A stretch of DNA of 64,000 nucleotides from Thermoleophilum album (GTDB taxonomy: Bacteria > Actinomycetota > Thermoleophilia > Solirubrobacterales > Thermoleophilaceae), in the NCBI RefSeq assembly GCF_028867705.1, contig NZ_CP066171.1, forward strand, positions 992,001-1,056,000, read 5' to 3'. The number at the start of each line of letters is the position of its first letter. The first letter of the stretch is position 1. Below the pieces are notes generated by a model. The model saw only the letters and a program-made list of their open reading frames with translations, was not told the DNA's origin and did no database searches. Positions 40,865 through 49,478 of the stretch are shown piece by piece. The position numbers and the translations under genes are program-made.

Positions 40865-41647
40865 ATGGCGGAGCTAGCGACCCAGTTCGGAGCCCAGCAG
40901 ACCAGCGCTTTCTTGCTCGTGCTGGCGCGTGTCGGTCCGCTGTTCCTCCTGGCGCCCGTTTTCTCGTCGCGCATGATTCCGCTCCGCGCCCGCCTCGTCG
41001 TGGCGGCCGCGCTCGCGCTCGCCCTCTCGCACCTCGCGCGGCGCGGGGCAGAGCTGCCCGGCGACCCTGCCGCACTCGGAGCGCTCGTCGTCAAGGAAGT
41101 GCTAGTCGGCCTCGCCTTCGCATTCGCAGTGAGCGTGCTGTTCGCGGCCGTGCAGACGGCAGGAGCACTTCTCGACGGGTTCACTGGCTTCTCGTTCGCG
41201 GCCATCGTCGACCCGCTAACTGGCAACCCCGGTGCGGTTTTGGCGCAGCTCTACGCGCTCGTAGCGGCGGCGCTGTTCCTGACGATCGGCGGCGACGCCT
41301 GGCTTGTCGCCGGGCTCGCGCGCAGCTACGAGATCGTGCCGCTCACCGCGAGCCCCGACATCGGCAGCGTCGTGGCCGCGGTGCAGCACACGTTCGCCGG
41401 GATGTTCGGGGCAGCGCTCGAGGTCGCGGCGCCCGTGATCGTCGCGTTGATCCTCACCGACGGTGCGTTCGCGCTCGTGGCGCGTGTCGCACCGCAGCTG
41501 AACATTCTGCAGGTCGGCTTCGCGCTGAAGATCCTCGTCGGGCTCGTCCTCGTTGCGGCCTCGTTGCCGTTTCTGGCGCCCTGGCTCGGCAGCGAGCTGG
41601 AACGAACGCTGCTCGACGGGCTCGGCGGGCTGGCGGGAGGTGGCTGA
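40865..41647 (+). CDS. fliR: Flagellar export gate protein FliR
   Basis: The 260-residue protein has six or so transmembrane segments and the FliR features ARVGPLFLLAPVFSSRMIPL, AFAVSVLFAAVQTAGALLDG, GNPGAVLAQLYALVAAALFL and LVARVAPQLNILQVGFALKI. It completes the FliPQR gate. Its stop overlaps the flhB ATG (TGATG). Confidence 0.96.
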   Translation: MAELATQFGAQQTSAFLLVLARVGPLFLLAPVFSSRMIPLRARLVVAAALALALSHLARRGAELPGDPAALGALVVKEVLVGLAFAFAVSVLFAAVQTAGALLDGFTGFSFAAIVDPLTGNPGAVLAQLYALVAAALFLTIGGDAWLVAGLARSYEIVPLTASPDIGSVVAAVQHTFAGMFGAALEVAAPVIVALILTDGAFALVARVAPQLNILQVGFALKILVGLVLVAASLPFLAPWLGSELERTLLDGLGGLAGGG

Positions 41648-42720
41648 TGGCTGGTGGTGGCGCCGACCGCACCGAGGCCCCGACCCCACGCCGACGCGAG
41701 GAGGCGCGCAAGCGTGGGCAGGTCGCGCGCAGCGCCGATGTGCCCGGGGCGCTCGTGCTCGGCGCCGGGCTGCTCACGGTCGTGGCGGCCGGCGGAGGGG
41801 TCGTCGAGCGTGTCGCACAGGTGATGCGCGCGAGCTTCCACAACGCCGTCGCGGTCCCCGACGCGCCCCCGCAGGCGGCGGTCGCGTGGCTCGGTGACGC
41901 GCTCGCCGAGGTCGTCGCCGCCTCGGCCCCGTTCGCGGTCGCGTGTCTTGCAGCCGGCGCAGCGGCCGCGGTTGCGCAGGTGGGCTTCAAGCCGAGCGCC
42001 GAAGCACTAAAGCCGCAGTGGCGGCGCATCGACCCTCTGCAGGGGATTAAGCGTTTGCTCGGGCCGCACGGGTTGTTCGAAGCGGCGAAGGCGAGCGTGA
42101 AGGTGGCGGTCGTCGGCGCGATCCTCGCCGCCGCCGTCGTGCCGAGCGTTCCCGACCTCGCCGCGGCCGTCGGCATGCCACCGGCGGCGCTCGGCGCGCG
42201 GCTAGTCGACGAGCTCGTCGACATCACCGCTCGCGCGGTCGTGGCCTACCTGGCGATCGCCGCCGCCGACTACGCCTGGCAGCGGCGCCAGCACGAGCGC
42301 AGCCTGCGCATGACCAGGCGGGAGGTTCAGGACGAGCTCCGCCACTACGGGCTCGCGCCGGAGGTCAAGCAGGCGCTGCGGCGCCGCCAGGCGCAGCTCG
42401 CACGCCAGCGGATGATGGCGGCGGTCCCGACCGCCGACGTCGTGGTGACGAACCCTACGCACGTCGCCGTGGCGCTCCGCTACGACGGCTCGAAACCGGC
42501 GCCCGAGGTGGTGGCCAAAGGCAAGGGCCGGATCGCCCAGCGGATCCGCGAGATCGCAGCTGCGCACGGCATCCCGATCGTCAGCGACCCACCGTTGGCG
42601 CGCTCGCTAGAGCGCGATGTCCCGCTCGGCCAGCAGATTCCCGCGCACTTCTACCAGGCCGTTGCCGAGGTGCTGGCGTTCGTCTATAGGCAGGCGGCAC
42701 GACGGAGGCGTGTGGCGTGA
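41647..42720 (+). CDS. flhB: Flagellar export switch protein FlhB
   Basis: FlhB switches substrate specificity from hook to filament proteins. The 357-residue protein starts MAGGGADRTEAPTPRRREEA and has four transmembrane segments. The cytosolic domain has the self-cleavage site VVTNPTHVAVALRYDG, KGKGRIAQRIREIAAAHGIP and QQIPAHFYQAVAEVLAFVY. A longer open frame from 40789 is an extension through fliR and is discarded. GTG of flhA overlaps its stop. Confidence 0.97.
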   Translation: MAGGGADRTEAPTPRRREEARKRGQVARSADVPGALVLGAGLLTVVAAGGGVVERVAQVMRASFHNAVAVPDAPPQAAVAWLGDALAEVVAASAPFAVACLAAGAAAAVAQVGFKPSAEALKPQWRRIDPLQGIKRLLGPHGLFEAAKASVKVAVVGAILAAAVVPSVPDLAAAVGMPPAALGARLVDELVDITARAVVAYLAIAAADYAWQRRQHERSLRMTRREVQDELRHYGLAPEVKQALRRRQAQLARQRMMAAVPTADVVVTNPTHVAVALRYDGSKPAPEVVAKGKGRIAQRIREIAAAHGIPIVSDPPLARSLERDVPLGQQIPAHFYQAVAEVLAFVYRQAARRRRVA

Positions 42721-44849
42721 CCGCCAGCGGACCGAAGCCAGCGAGCGGCCTCCTCGAGCGTATCGGGCGTAACACCGATCTCGCTGCGGCCGTAGTGGTC
42801 GCGGTGATCGTGGTGATGATGGTCGTGCCGCTGCCGCCGGCGCTGCTCGACTTCCTCATCACCCTCAACATCAGCGCGGGACTCGCGATCCTTGTCGCCA
42901 CCCTCTATCTGCGGCGCCCGCTCGAGTTCGCGGCCTTCCCGGCGCTGCTCTTGCTGACCACGCTGTTCCGGCTGGCAATCAACGTGTCGGTTACGCGCCA
43001 GATCTTGCTCCACGCCGACGCCGGACATGTCGTGCGGTCGTTCGGCGAGTTCGTTGTCGGCGGAAACGTGGTCGTCGGCCTCGTCGTTTTCCTGATCCTC
43101 GTCGTGATCCAGTTCGTGGTCGTGACGAACGGCGCCGGGCGCGTCGCCGAGGTAGCGGCGCGCTTCACGCTCGACGCCATGCCGGGCAAGCAGATGGCGA
43201 TCGACGCCGACCTCAACGCGGGTCTCATCACCGACGAGGAGGCGAAGGCGCGCCGCGCCGAGATCGCCCGCGAAGCCGACTTCTACGGAGCGATGGACGG
43301 CGCTTCGAAGTTCGTGAAGGGCGACGCGATCGCTGCCGTTCTGATCGTTCTGATCAACCTCATCGGCGGCATGATCGTCGGGGTGGTCCAGCACGGTCTA
43401 CCGTTCTCCGAAGCGGCGCACCGCTTCTCGCTGCTGACGGTCGGCGACGGTCTTGCCGCGCAGATACCGGCGCTGTTGATCTCGGTCGCGACCGGCGTGA
43501 TCGTCACCCGCGCCGCCTCCGATCGCGACCTCGGTCGCGATGTGCTGTCCCAGCTCGGCCGCCAGCGGCGGGCACCGCTCGTTGCTGGCGGGCTGGTAGC
43601 GGCGATGGCACTCGTTCCCGGTCTGCCGAAGTTGCCGTTTCTGGTGATCGGGGGGCTCTTGATCGCAGCGGGACGCGCGCTCGCTCGGGATGGCGACGAG
43701 GCCGAAAGCAGCGCGACCGGCCCCACCCCCGAGCAGCTCCCCGAACAGCAGAGCCCGCAGGACGCAGCCCTGGCCGCGCTCGAGCTCGACCCGCTCGAGC
43801 TGGCCGTGGGCTTCGCGCTCGTGCCGCTCGTCGACGCGCGTGCAGGAGGCACCCTCCTCGCCCGCATCGGCGTCATCCGCCGACAGATCGCAAGCGAACT
43901 CGGCATCGTCATCCCGCCGGTGCGCGTGCGCGACGACGCCACCCTGGAGTCGCACGAGTACGCAGTGCGGGTGCGCGGCCAGGAGGTGGCGCGCGGACGA
44001 GTCGTGCCCGGCCACTACCTAGCCATCGACACCGGCGAGGCGGCCGGCGAGCTGGGCGGGATGGAGACGCGCGAGCCGGCGTTCGGCCTGCCGGCACGCT
44101 GGATCGACGATTCGGCGCGCGCACGGGCAGAGGCGCTGGGCTACACGGTCGTCGACGCCGAGTCGGTGCTCGCGACCCACCTCACCGAGGTGGTGCGCCA
44201 GCACGCTGCCGACCTCTTGACCCGCCAGGACGTGCGGCTGCTGCTCGACCAGCTGAAGGAGCGCAACGCCGCGGTCGTCGAAGAGCTGGTCCCCGACGTC
44301 CTCTCGGTCGGAGAGGTGCAGCGCGTGTTGCAGGCGCTTTTGCGCGAGGGGGTGTCGATCCGCGACCTCGGGACGATCCTCGAAGCGATCGGCGATCGCG
44401 CGCGTGTCACGCGCGACGTCGCCCAGCTCGCCGAACACGCCCGGCAGGCGCTCGGTCGCACGATCGTCGCCCCGCACCTCGACGGCGATGTGCTGCGCGC
44501 CTGGACCGTCGACCCGGCGCTCGAGCAGGAGCTCGCAGAGGCGATCGTGCAGACCGCCGACGGCGAGCTTCTGGCGCTCGCACCCGAGCGTGCGCGCACC
44601 CTCGCGGAGCGGCTGCGCGCCGTTGCCAGCGAGCGCGAGGGGGAGGGCCAAGTCGTGCTCTGCTCGTCGCGCGTGCGCCGCCATCTGCGCCGGGTCGCGG
44701 AAGCAGTCGCACCGCGGCTGGCCGTGATCGCGTTCTCCGAGCTTCCGAGCAACGTCAAGGTCGAGAACGTGGGCGTTATCGGATTGCCGGAAGCAGCCGA
44801 TGAACACAACAGCGGAGTGGAGCCCACAGGAGCCGCCCATGCTCGCTGA
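42717..44849 (+). CDS. flhA: Flagellar export gate protein FlhA
   Basis: FlhA is the nonameric export-gate component that docks chaperones. The 710-residue protein has about eight N-terminal transmembrane segments, the FHIPEP block TTLFRLAINVSVTRQILL and the conserved cytosolic loop FTLDAMPGKQMAIDADLNAG with ITDEEAKARRAEIAREADFY. The C-terminal cytosolic domain (from about residue 370) has ATLESHEYAVRVRGQEVARG and LPSNVKVENVGVIGL. It overlaps the flhF-like gene. Confidence 0.97.
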   Translation: MTASGPKPASGLLERIGRNTDLAAAVVVAVIVVMMVVPLPPALLDFLITLNISAGLAILVATLYLRRPLEFAAFPALLLLTTLFRLAINVSVTRQILLHADAGHVVRSFGEFVVGGNVVVGLVVFLILVVIQFVVVTNGAGRVAEVAARFTLDAMPGKQMAIDADLNAGLITDEEAKARRAEIAREADFYGAMDGASKFVKGDAIAAVLIVLINLIGGMIVGVVQHGLPFSEAAHRFSLLTVGDGLAAQIPALLISVATGVIVTRAASDRDLGRDVLSQLGRQRRAPLVAGGLVAAMALVPGLPKLPFLVIGGLLIAAGRALARDGDEAESSATGPTPEQLPEQQSPQDAALAALELDPLELAVGFALVPLVDARAGGTLLARIGVIRRQIASELGIVIPPVRVRDDATLESHEYAVRVRGQEVARGRVVPGHYLAIDTGEAAGELGGMETREPAFGLPARWIDDSARARAEALGYTVVDAESVLATHLTEVVRQHAADLLTRQDVRLLLDQLKERNAAVVEELVPDVLSVGEVQRVLQALLREGVSIRDLGTILEAIGDRARVTRDVAQLAEHARQALGRTIVAPHLDGDVLRAWTVDPALEQELAEAIVQTADGELLALAPERARTLAERLRAVASEREGEGQVVLCSSRVRRHLRRVAEAVAPRLAVIAFSELPSNVKVENVGVIGLPEAADEHNSGVEPTGAAHAR

Positions 44850-46209
44850 CAAGATCATCGCTGCCCTCGCCTCGCGCCGCGAAGAGCACGGCACGGCGGC
44901 GGCCACAGGACCAAAGCAGCCAGCTGCGCAACCACCGAGCGACAGCGAGTCGCGAAAGAAGCGGCGGAACCGGGTCGAGCGCGTAGCTCGCCCCGACGGT
45001 GTCGTCGTCTTCCGCGCCCGCAGTCTCGAGGAGATTCTGCCCGCCGTGCGTGAGGAGCTCGGTCCGGACGCGCTGATCCTCCGCCAACGCGAGGGGCTCA
45101 CCGGTGGCTTCGCCGGCTTTTTCCAGCGCCGCTGCGTCGAGGTGGAAGCGCGCGCGGCAGCAGCTGCGCTCGACTGCTACGACGGCGACGAGGCGGCGCT
45201 GCCTTGGGATCTCTCGGCGGCCAACGCGGACGAGGAAAAGCGCTTCTCGAACCTCAACGAAACGCAGGCAAGCGACGAGGGGAAAGACCTTCGCGCAGTG
45301 CGCGAGGGGCCGGTCGCGGTGCGCGACTTCCGCGAACTGCTAGAGCGGCTCGCGCCCGTGGACCAGCGCACCGACACTAGCCGCAACGGCGGCAACGGCA
45401 GTGTCGATGCGCACGCCGCTGCCGACGGAGCCAGCAGCGCCGAGGGGACGGATTCCCTGGCTCTGAACGGCGAGCGCGCAACACCGGCCGACGTTGCGTC
45501 CGCGGGCGGCACTCGATCGCCCGACAGGCAGCGTGAGCCTGCCAACGCCGCTGCACTGCGTGCAGCGCTGCGCAGCGTTGGCTTCAGTGCAGAGTTCGCC
45601 GAACGCCTAGTCGCGGACGCTACCCGGCATCTAGTGCCGTTCGGCACGTCGCGCGGGCTGAAGCGCTACGCCCGGCAGGCGCTCGCCGCGCGGATCGCGA
45701 TCTCGCCGCCGCCCGCGACCGCTGCGCCGCTCTTTGCGATCGCCGGGCCGCCCGCCGGTGGCCGCACCACTCTCGCCCGCGCTCTTGCCTCCGCCTACGC
45801 GGCTGCCGGCCGCGAAGTCGTCGTAGCCAGCGGCGGCGAGACCGAGGAGCTGGCGGGCACGAGCGAGTCCGCGATCGTCATCGCCGAGCTGCCGGCGCTC
45901 TCCGGCGACGGCCCCGAGCTGCCCGCGCTCCTCGCTGACCTGCCGCACGAACGGCCGGTCGCGCTCGTGGTATGCCTGCCCGCCACCTACTCGGCAGCGG
46001 CGGCGGCTCGGCTGCTCGAGCGTTGCCGGCGGGCGGGCGACGCGGTGGTGGCGGTGACCCAACTCGATCTCGAACCGGCGCCAGCCGGCGTCGTCGAGGC
46101 GCTAGCAGCGGTACGCCTGCCCGTCTTGTACGTGGCGGGACGGGGGATCGGACGTTTCGGCCTCGAGCCCGCGAACGCCTGGGAGCTGGCGAGTCGTGTC
46201 GTTAGGTGA
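44839..46209 (+). CDS. flhF: FlhF-like SRP-GTPase homologue with degenerate GTP site
   Basis: The 456-residue protein keeps the FlhF N-terminal region (VVFRARSLEEILPAVREELG, PDALILRQREGLTGGFAGFF), a long variable linker, and a C-terminal NG-like domain (from about 230). The P-loop reads AGPPAGGRTTLAR, with Arg309 where SRP GTPases have the essential Lys. The G3 DTAGR motif is not found (VIAELPALSGDGPE instead), and the G4 TKxD is VTQLD. GTP hydrolysis is therefore doubtful. ATG 44839, preceded by ACAGGAG, is preferred to 44800. No flhG follows. Confidence 0.8.
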   Translation: MLADKIIAALASRREEHGTAAATGPKQPAAQPPSDSESRKKRRNRVERVARPDGVVVFRARSLEEILPAVREELGPDALILRQREGLTGGFAGFFQRRCVEVEARAAAAALDCYDGDEAALPWDLSAANADEEKRFSNLNETQASDEGKDLRAVREGPVAVRDFRELLERLAPVDQRTDTSRNGGNGSVDAHAAADGASSAEGTDSLALNGERATPADVASAGGTRSPDRQREPANAAALRAALRSVGFSAEFAERLVADATRHLVPFGTSRGLKRYARQALAARIAISPPPATAAPLFAIAGPPAGGRTTLARALASAYAAAGREVVVASGGETEELAGTSESAIVIAELPALSGDGPELPALLADLPHERPVALVVCLPATYSAAAAARLLERCRRAGDAVVAVTQLDLEPAPAGVVEALAAVRLPVLYVAGRGIGRFGLEPANAWELASRVVR

Positions 46210-46218
46210 GGCGAGACG

Positions 46219-46842
46219 GTGGCCGTTCCGCAGCGCAAGCAGAGAGCCTCGCTAGCGGTGGGACGCGACCGCCTCCCCGTCGTGGTGGAGGGCGAGGCCC
46301 AGCCGGGCTTGTGGGTACTGGCCGTTCTCGTGCCCTGCAAGCTGGCAGCCGACCAGGGACTTGCCGGACGCCTCGAGTTCCCGACCGCCCGCGGTCTCTG
46401 CGCGCTCGACGGTGTCGTTCAGCCCGACGGCTGCAGCGACGGGCGGTTGCTGTTCTGGGCGCGGACGACGCGTGTCGAGCAGCGGCGGGAACTGGCGCGG
46501 ATCGACGTGATGTTGCCGGTCGTGCTGAGCTGGCGGGTCGGAACTTCGGCGCAGCGAACCTATCGCACCACGACGCTCGACCTAAGCGGGGGCGGGGCTC
46601 TGGTAGCAGCACCGCCCGGTCTCAAGCCCGACCAGGAGGTCGGTATCTACTTGACGCTCGGCGACGGTGGGCCCGACATGCTGTTGCGGGCGCGGGTGGT
46701 GCGCGTCGTCGATCGCTCGCGCGTCGCGCTGTGTTTCGAGGCGATCAGCGAGAGCCAGCGCGAGCGGATCATCCGCTTCGTTCTGCGCGTGCAACGGGAA
46801 CAGATCCGCAGACGGCGCGAGGTGCTGAGCGGTGGCGGCTGA
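46219..46842 (+). CDS. PilZ-domain protein, YcgR-like (c-di-GMP flagellar brake type)
   Basis: The 207-residue protein has an N-terminal beta-rich YcgR-N-like domain (about 1-90) and a C-terminal PilZ domain with the two c-di-GMP signatures: RRELARIDVMLPV (RxxxR) and TLDLSGGGALV (DxSxxG). YcgR-type proteins bind c-di-GMP and slow or bias the motor at FliG/MotA or FliM. It starts at GTG 46219, 9 bases after the flhF-like gene, and its end overlaps a small membrane protein gene. In the absence of che genes it is the only visible signal input to the motor. Confidence 0.85.
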   Translation: MAVPQRKQRASLAVGRDRLPVVVEGEAQPGLWVLAVLVPCKLAADQGLAGRLEFPTARGLCALDGVVQPDGCSDGRLLFWARTTRVEQRRELARIDVMLPVVLSWRVGTSAQRTYRTTTLDLSGGGALVAAPPGLKPDQEVGIYLTLGDGGPDMLLRARVVRVVDRSRVALCFEAISESQRERIIRFVLRVQREQIRRRREVLSGGG

Positions 46843-47119
46843 AGCGTCTGAACAGAAGCTCACGATCAGCGTCGCAAGCGACCCGCGGGCGCAGGCGCAG
46901 ATACCGCGCATCCGCGCTCGCGCAGCGTTACTCGGCGCGTTCGCGACGCTGTTTTTGTCTTGGCACGCCGGGACGCCGCTGTTCGTCGCCGGCGTGCGCG
47001 CGATCGTCGCCGGTGTTTGCTGCTACCTGGTCGCCTGGGCCGCGGCGCTGCAAGTGTGGCGCACCGTGATCGCGACCGAGCTCAGGCGCGCCGCCGCCGA
47101 GGCCGAAGAGCAACAGTAG
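46832..47119 (+). CDS. Small membrane protein, function unknown
   Basis: This 95-residue protein has two hydrophobic segments (AALLGAFATLFLSWHAGTPL and VRAIVAGVCCYLVAWAAALQ) and a short charged C-terminus, probably a cytosolic-end hairpin. I do not recognise a family. GTG 46832 overlaps the PilZ gene by 11 bases, so the two products may work together, for instance placing the PilZ protein at the membrane; that is inference. Confidence 0.65.
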   Translation: MAAEASEQKLTISVASDPRAQAQIPRIRARAALLGAFATLFLSWHAGTPLFVAGVRAIVAGVCCYLVAWAAALQVWRTVIATELRRAAAEAEEQQ

Positions 47120-47139
47120 GGGTTGCGAGGAAGACAGCG

Positions 47140-47367
47140 ATGACAGCGCACGACAACCTCGGCCCGCTCAACCCGGTCGGACCTCGGCACGACGTGGATC
47201 CGCTAGCCCGCGTCGAGCGCCTGCGCGCGCTCGACCGCCAGCAGCGGCAGCGCGAAAAGAAAGCGGGCGAGCGGCGCGCGCGGCGGCGGCCGGCTGCCCC
47301 CCGCAGCCCGCAGGCGGGCACAGGGCCCGAGACCGACGGCGAAGGCACGCTCGACGTGCGGGCATGA
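47140..47367 (+). CDS. Small basic hypothetical protein
   Basis: This 75-residue, Arg/Lys-rich, probably unstructured protein starts at ATG 47140 after GCGAGGAAGACAGC. Central RVERLRALDRQQRQREKKAG is a charged helix. No family is recognised. It lies between the membrane protein and the glycosyltransferase (ATGA overlap), so it is in the same transcript. Small size and biased composition make the call moderate. Confidence 0.5.
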   Translation: MTAHDNLGPLNPVGPRHDVDPLARVERLRALDRQQRQREKKAGERRARRRPAAPRSPQAGTGPETDGEGTLDVRA

Positions 47368-48548
47368 GCGGCGAACCGCAGGCCACCGTCGTCTGTTACC
47401 TCGGAGACTGCCCGGTCGCTGCCGAGCAGCTCCTGACCGCGCTCGCCGGGTTGGCGGCGGAGCCGTCACACGAGGTCTTGCTCGCCGCCGATGCCGCACC
47501 ACGACTCGCACCGCTGCTGGAGCGGGTAGCAGGCGATGTCGAGGTGCTCGAGAGCGACCGTCACGTCGGCGTCGCGGCGATCTTCGAACGGAGCGTGCAG
47601 CAGGCACGAGCCGCGACGCTCGTCTTCGTAGGGCAACCGGTGACGTTCGTCTCCGGATGGCTCGACGCTCTGCTCGCGCCGCTCGCCGACCCTGGCGTCG
47701 CGGCCGTGGCTGGCACCACGGCCACGGGCTTGCTCGCCGAGGCGCCGGTCGTGGCGGTACGACGCACGCTTGTCGAGGCAGCGGGCGTTCCGCTCACCGC
47801 CGACGCGCTCGTGCTTCCCGAGCTTTTGCTGCGCTGCGCTTCGCACGGGTCGGTGGTGGCCGCTCCTCCGGCCGGTCGCGTGCTCCCCGCAGCCCGCGCC
47901 CTGGTGCGTGCCGACCTCGGCCACGACCCCGAAGTCACCGTCGTTATCCCGACGTTGGACGCCACCGGCGAGCTCGCCCAAGGAGCTGTGCGAGCTGTCC
48001 AAAGGACGCTCGGGTGCCCGCACGAGATCGTCATCGTCGACAACGGCGCACCACCGCAGGGTTTCAGCGCCCCGGTGAACGCTGCTATTCGGGCCGCACG
48101 GGGGCGCTACATCGTGGTGATGAACGACGACGTCGAGCCGCTGCCCGGCTGGTGGCCGCCGCTGCGCGCGACGCTCGACAGCGGAGCGCGTGTCGTTTTT
48201 CCCGACACCGTCGACGGCTTTCGGCGTAAGGATTTCGCTGCCTGGTGCTTCGCGCTGCGTCGTGACGATGTCGACGAGCTGTCAGTACGCCCAGGCGAGT
48301 TTTTCGACCCAGAGCTGCGCGTCTGGTACCAGGACACGGACCTTGCGGTGCGGCTGTTGGACGCGGGGACACCGCCCGTGCTCGTGCCCGGGTCCCGTGT
48401 CGTGCACCAGTTGTCGCGCACCGTCGCAAGCGACGATCGCCAGCTGGCTGCGTGGGTCGATATCCAGCGCGCGCGCGACCGCGTCGCCTTCGAGCGCAAG
48501 CACCCGACCGTCCGGCTGCGGACGGTAGAGGTCGAAGGCGTTCGTTAG
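47364..48548 (+). CDS. Two-domain family 2 glycosyltransferase, next to flagellin 2
   Basis: The 394-residue protein appears to hold two GT-A-like halves. The first (about 1-180: ATVVCYLGDCPVAAEQLLTA, VFVGQPVTFVSGWL) lacks a DxD and looks degenerate. The second is a usual GT2 (VTVVIPTLDA, HEIVIVDNGAPP, RYIVVMNDDVEPLPGWWPP) with Asp-Asp as the metal site, then FFDPELRVWYQDTDLAVRLL. It ends 121 bases before the flagellin 2 start and overlaps the small gene before it. Flagellin is the likely acceptor, by position. Confidence 0.8.
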   Translation: MSGEPQATVVCYLGDCPVAAEQLLTALAGLAAEPSHEVLLAADAAPRLAPLLERVAGDVEVLESDRHVGVAAIFERSVQQARAATLVFVGQPVTFVSGWLDALLAPLADPGVAAVAGTTATGLLAEAPVVAVRRTLVEAAGVPLTADALVLPELLLRCASHGSVVAAPPAGRVLPAARALVRADLGHDPEVTVVIPTLDATGELAQGAVRAVQRTLGCPHEIVIVDNGAPPQGFSAPVNAAIRAARGRYIVVMNDDVEPLPGWWPPLRATLDSGARVVFPDTVDGFRRKDFAAWCFALRRDDVDELSVRPGEFFDPELRVWYQDTDLAVRLLDAGTPPVLVPGSRVVHQLSRTVASDDRQLAAWVDIQRARDRVAFERKHPTVRLRTVEVEGVR

Positions 48549-48586
48549 CGCGGCGCGGCTCGCGATCGCGCACAGAACCGTCGCGA

Positions 48587-48614
48587 CTCAAGAACCCCGG
48601 ACGCGAGGCGATTA
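48587..48614 (+). promoter_or_regulatory. Sigma-28-like promoter of flagellin 2
   Basis: CTCAAGA (48587-48593), 13 bases, GGCGATTA (48607-48614), then CCGGGTC. The predicted start near 48621 gives a leader of about 48 bases that contains the CsrA hairpin and a strong ribosome site. Confidence 0.85.
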
Positions 48615-48626
48615 CCGGGTCGAAGC

Positions 48627-48663
48627 GGGCGACAGGGAGTCGCCCCGGGACGAGCCAAGGAGG
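48627..48663 (+). promoter_or_regulatory. CsrA-binding leader of flagellin 2 mRNA
   Basis: GGGCGAC (48627-48633) and GTCGCCC (48639-48645) form a stem whose 5-base loop is AGGGA, with ACAGGGAGT matching the CsrA target ACARGGAUGU. Further GGA motifs follow at 48648-48650 and inside the ribosome site AAGGAGG (48657-48663). This is the two-site layout of Bacillus hag. Repression by CsrA is inferred. Confidence 0.8.
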
Positions 48664-48668
48664 TAGCA

Positions 48669-49469
48669 ATGTCCCTTCGCATCCAAAACAACGTCGAGGC
48701 GTTCGTCGCCCATCGTTACCTGTCGAACACGAGCTCGAAGCTCTCCAAGTCGATGGAGAAGCTGTCTTCGGGCTTCCGCATCAACCGCGCCGCCGACGAC
48801 GCCGCGGGCCTCTCGATCAGCGAGAAGATGCGCGGGCAGATCGGCGGTCTCGGGCAGGCCCAGCGCAATGCGCAGGATGCCGTTTCGATGGTGCAGACGG
48901 CGGAGGGCTCGCTGTCGCAGGTGCACGCGATGCTGCAGCGCGTCCGCGAGCTCGCCGTCCAGTACCAGAACGGCACGCTTTCTGCGGCCAACCGCACAGC
49001 GATCCAGTCGGAGGTCAACCAGCTCGCCGCTGAGATCGAGCGCATCGGCCAGAGCGCGGAGTTCAACGGCATCAAGGTGTTGAGCAGCGCCGGTGTCGTC
49101 ACCTTCCACGTCGGACCGAACGACGGTCAGACGATCACCGTATCGACGATCAGCCTCGGCAGCGTGCTCGGCACCGCAGCGTTCGCTCTCGGTGCGACCA
49201 CGGACCTGTCCGAGATCGACGCGGCGATCGACGCTGTCAGCGCCCAGCGGGCCACGCTGGGTGCGGTGCAGAACCGCCTCGAGTACACGCTCCAGCATCT
49301 CTCGACCTACCAGGAGAACCTGGTCGCAGCCGAGAGCCGCATCCGCGACGTCGACATGGCCCAGGAGGCCGTCACGCTCGCCAAGTACCAGGTCCTGCAG
49401 CAGGCCGGTGTGGCGATGCTGGCTCAGGCCAACCAGTCGGGCCAAGCAGTCCTGGCGCTCCTGCGCTGA
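48669..49469 (+). CDS. fliC2: Flagellin 2
   Basis: The 266-residue filament protein is almost identical in layout to flagellin 1: MSLRIQNNVEAFVAHRYLSN at the start, LQRVRELAVQYQNGTLSA in D1, and MAQEAVTLAKYQVLQQAGVA at the end, with a short middle. It has its own sigma-28-like promoter, a CsrA hairpin leader, an AAGGAGG ribosome site and strong terminators, so it is probably the major filament subunit. It stands alone in its transcription unit. Confidence 0.96.
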   Translation: MSLRIQNNVEAFVAHRYLSNTSSKLSKSMEKLSSGFRINRAADDAAGLSISEKMRGQIGGLGQAQRNAQDAVSMVQTAEGSLSQVHAMLQRVRELAVQYQNGTLSAANRTAIQSEVNQLAAEIERIGQSAEFNGIKVLSSAGVVTFHVGPNDGQTITVSTISLGSVLGTAAFALGATTDLSEIDAAIDAVSAQRATLGAVQNRLEYTLQHLSTYQENLVAAESRIRDVDMAQEAVTLAKYQVLQQAGVAMLAQANQSGQAVLALLR

Positions 49470-49478
49470 ACGCGGCCA

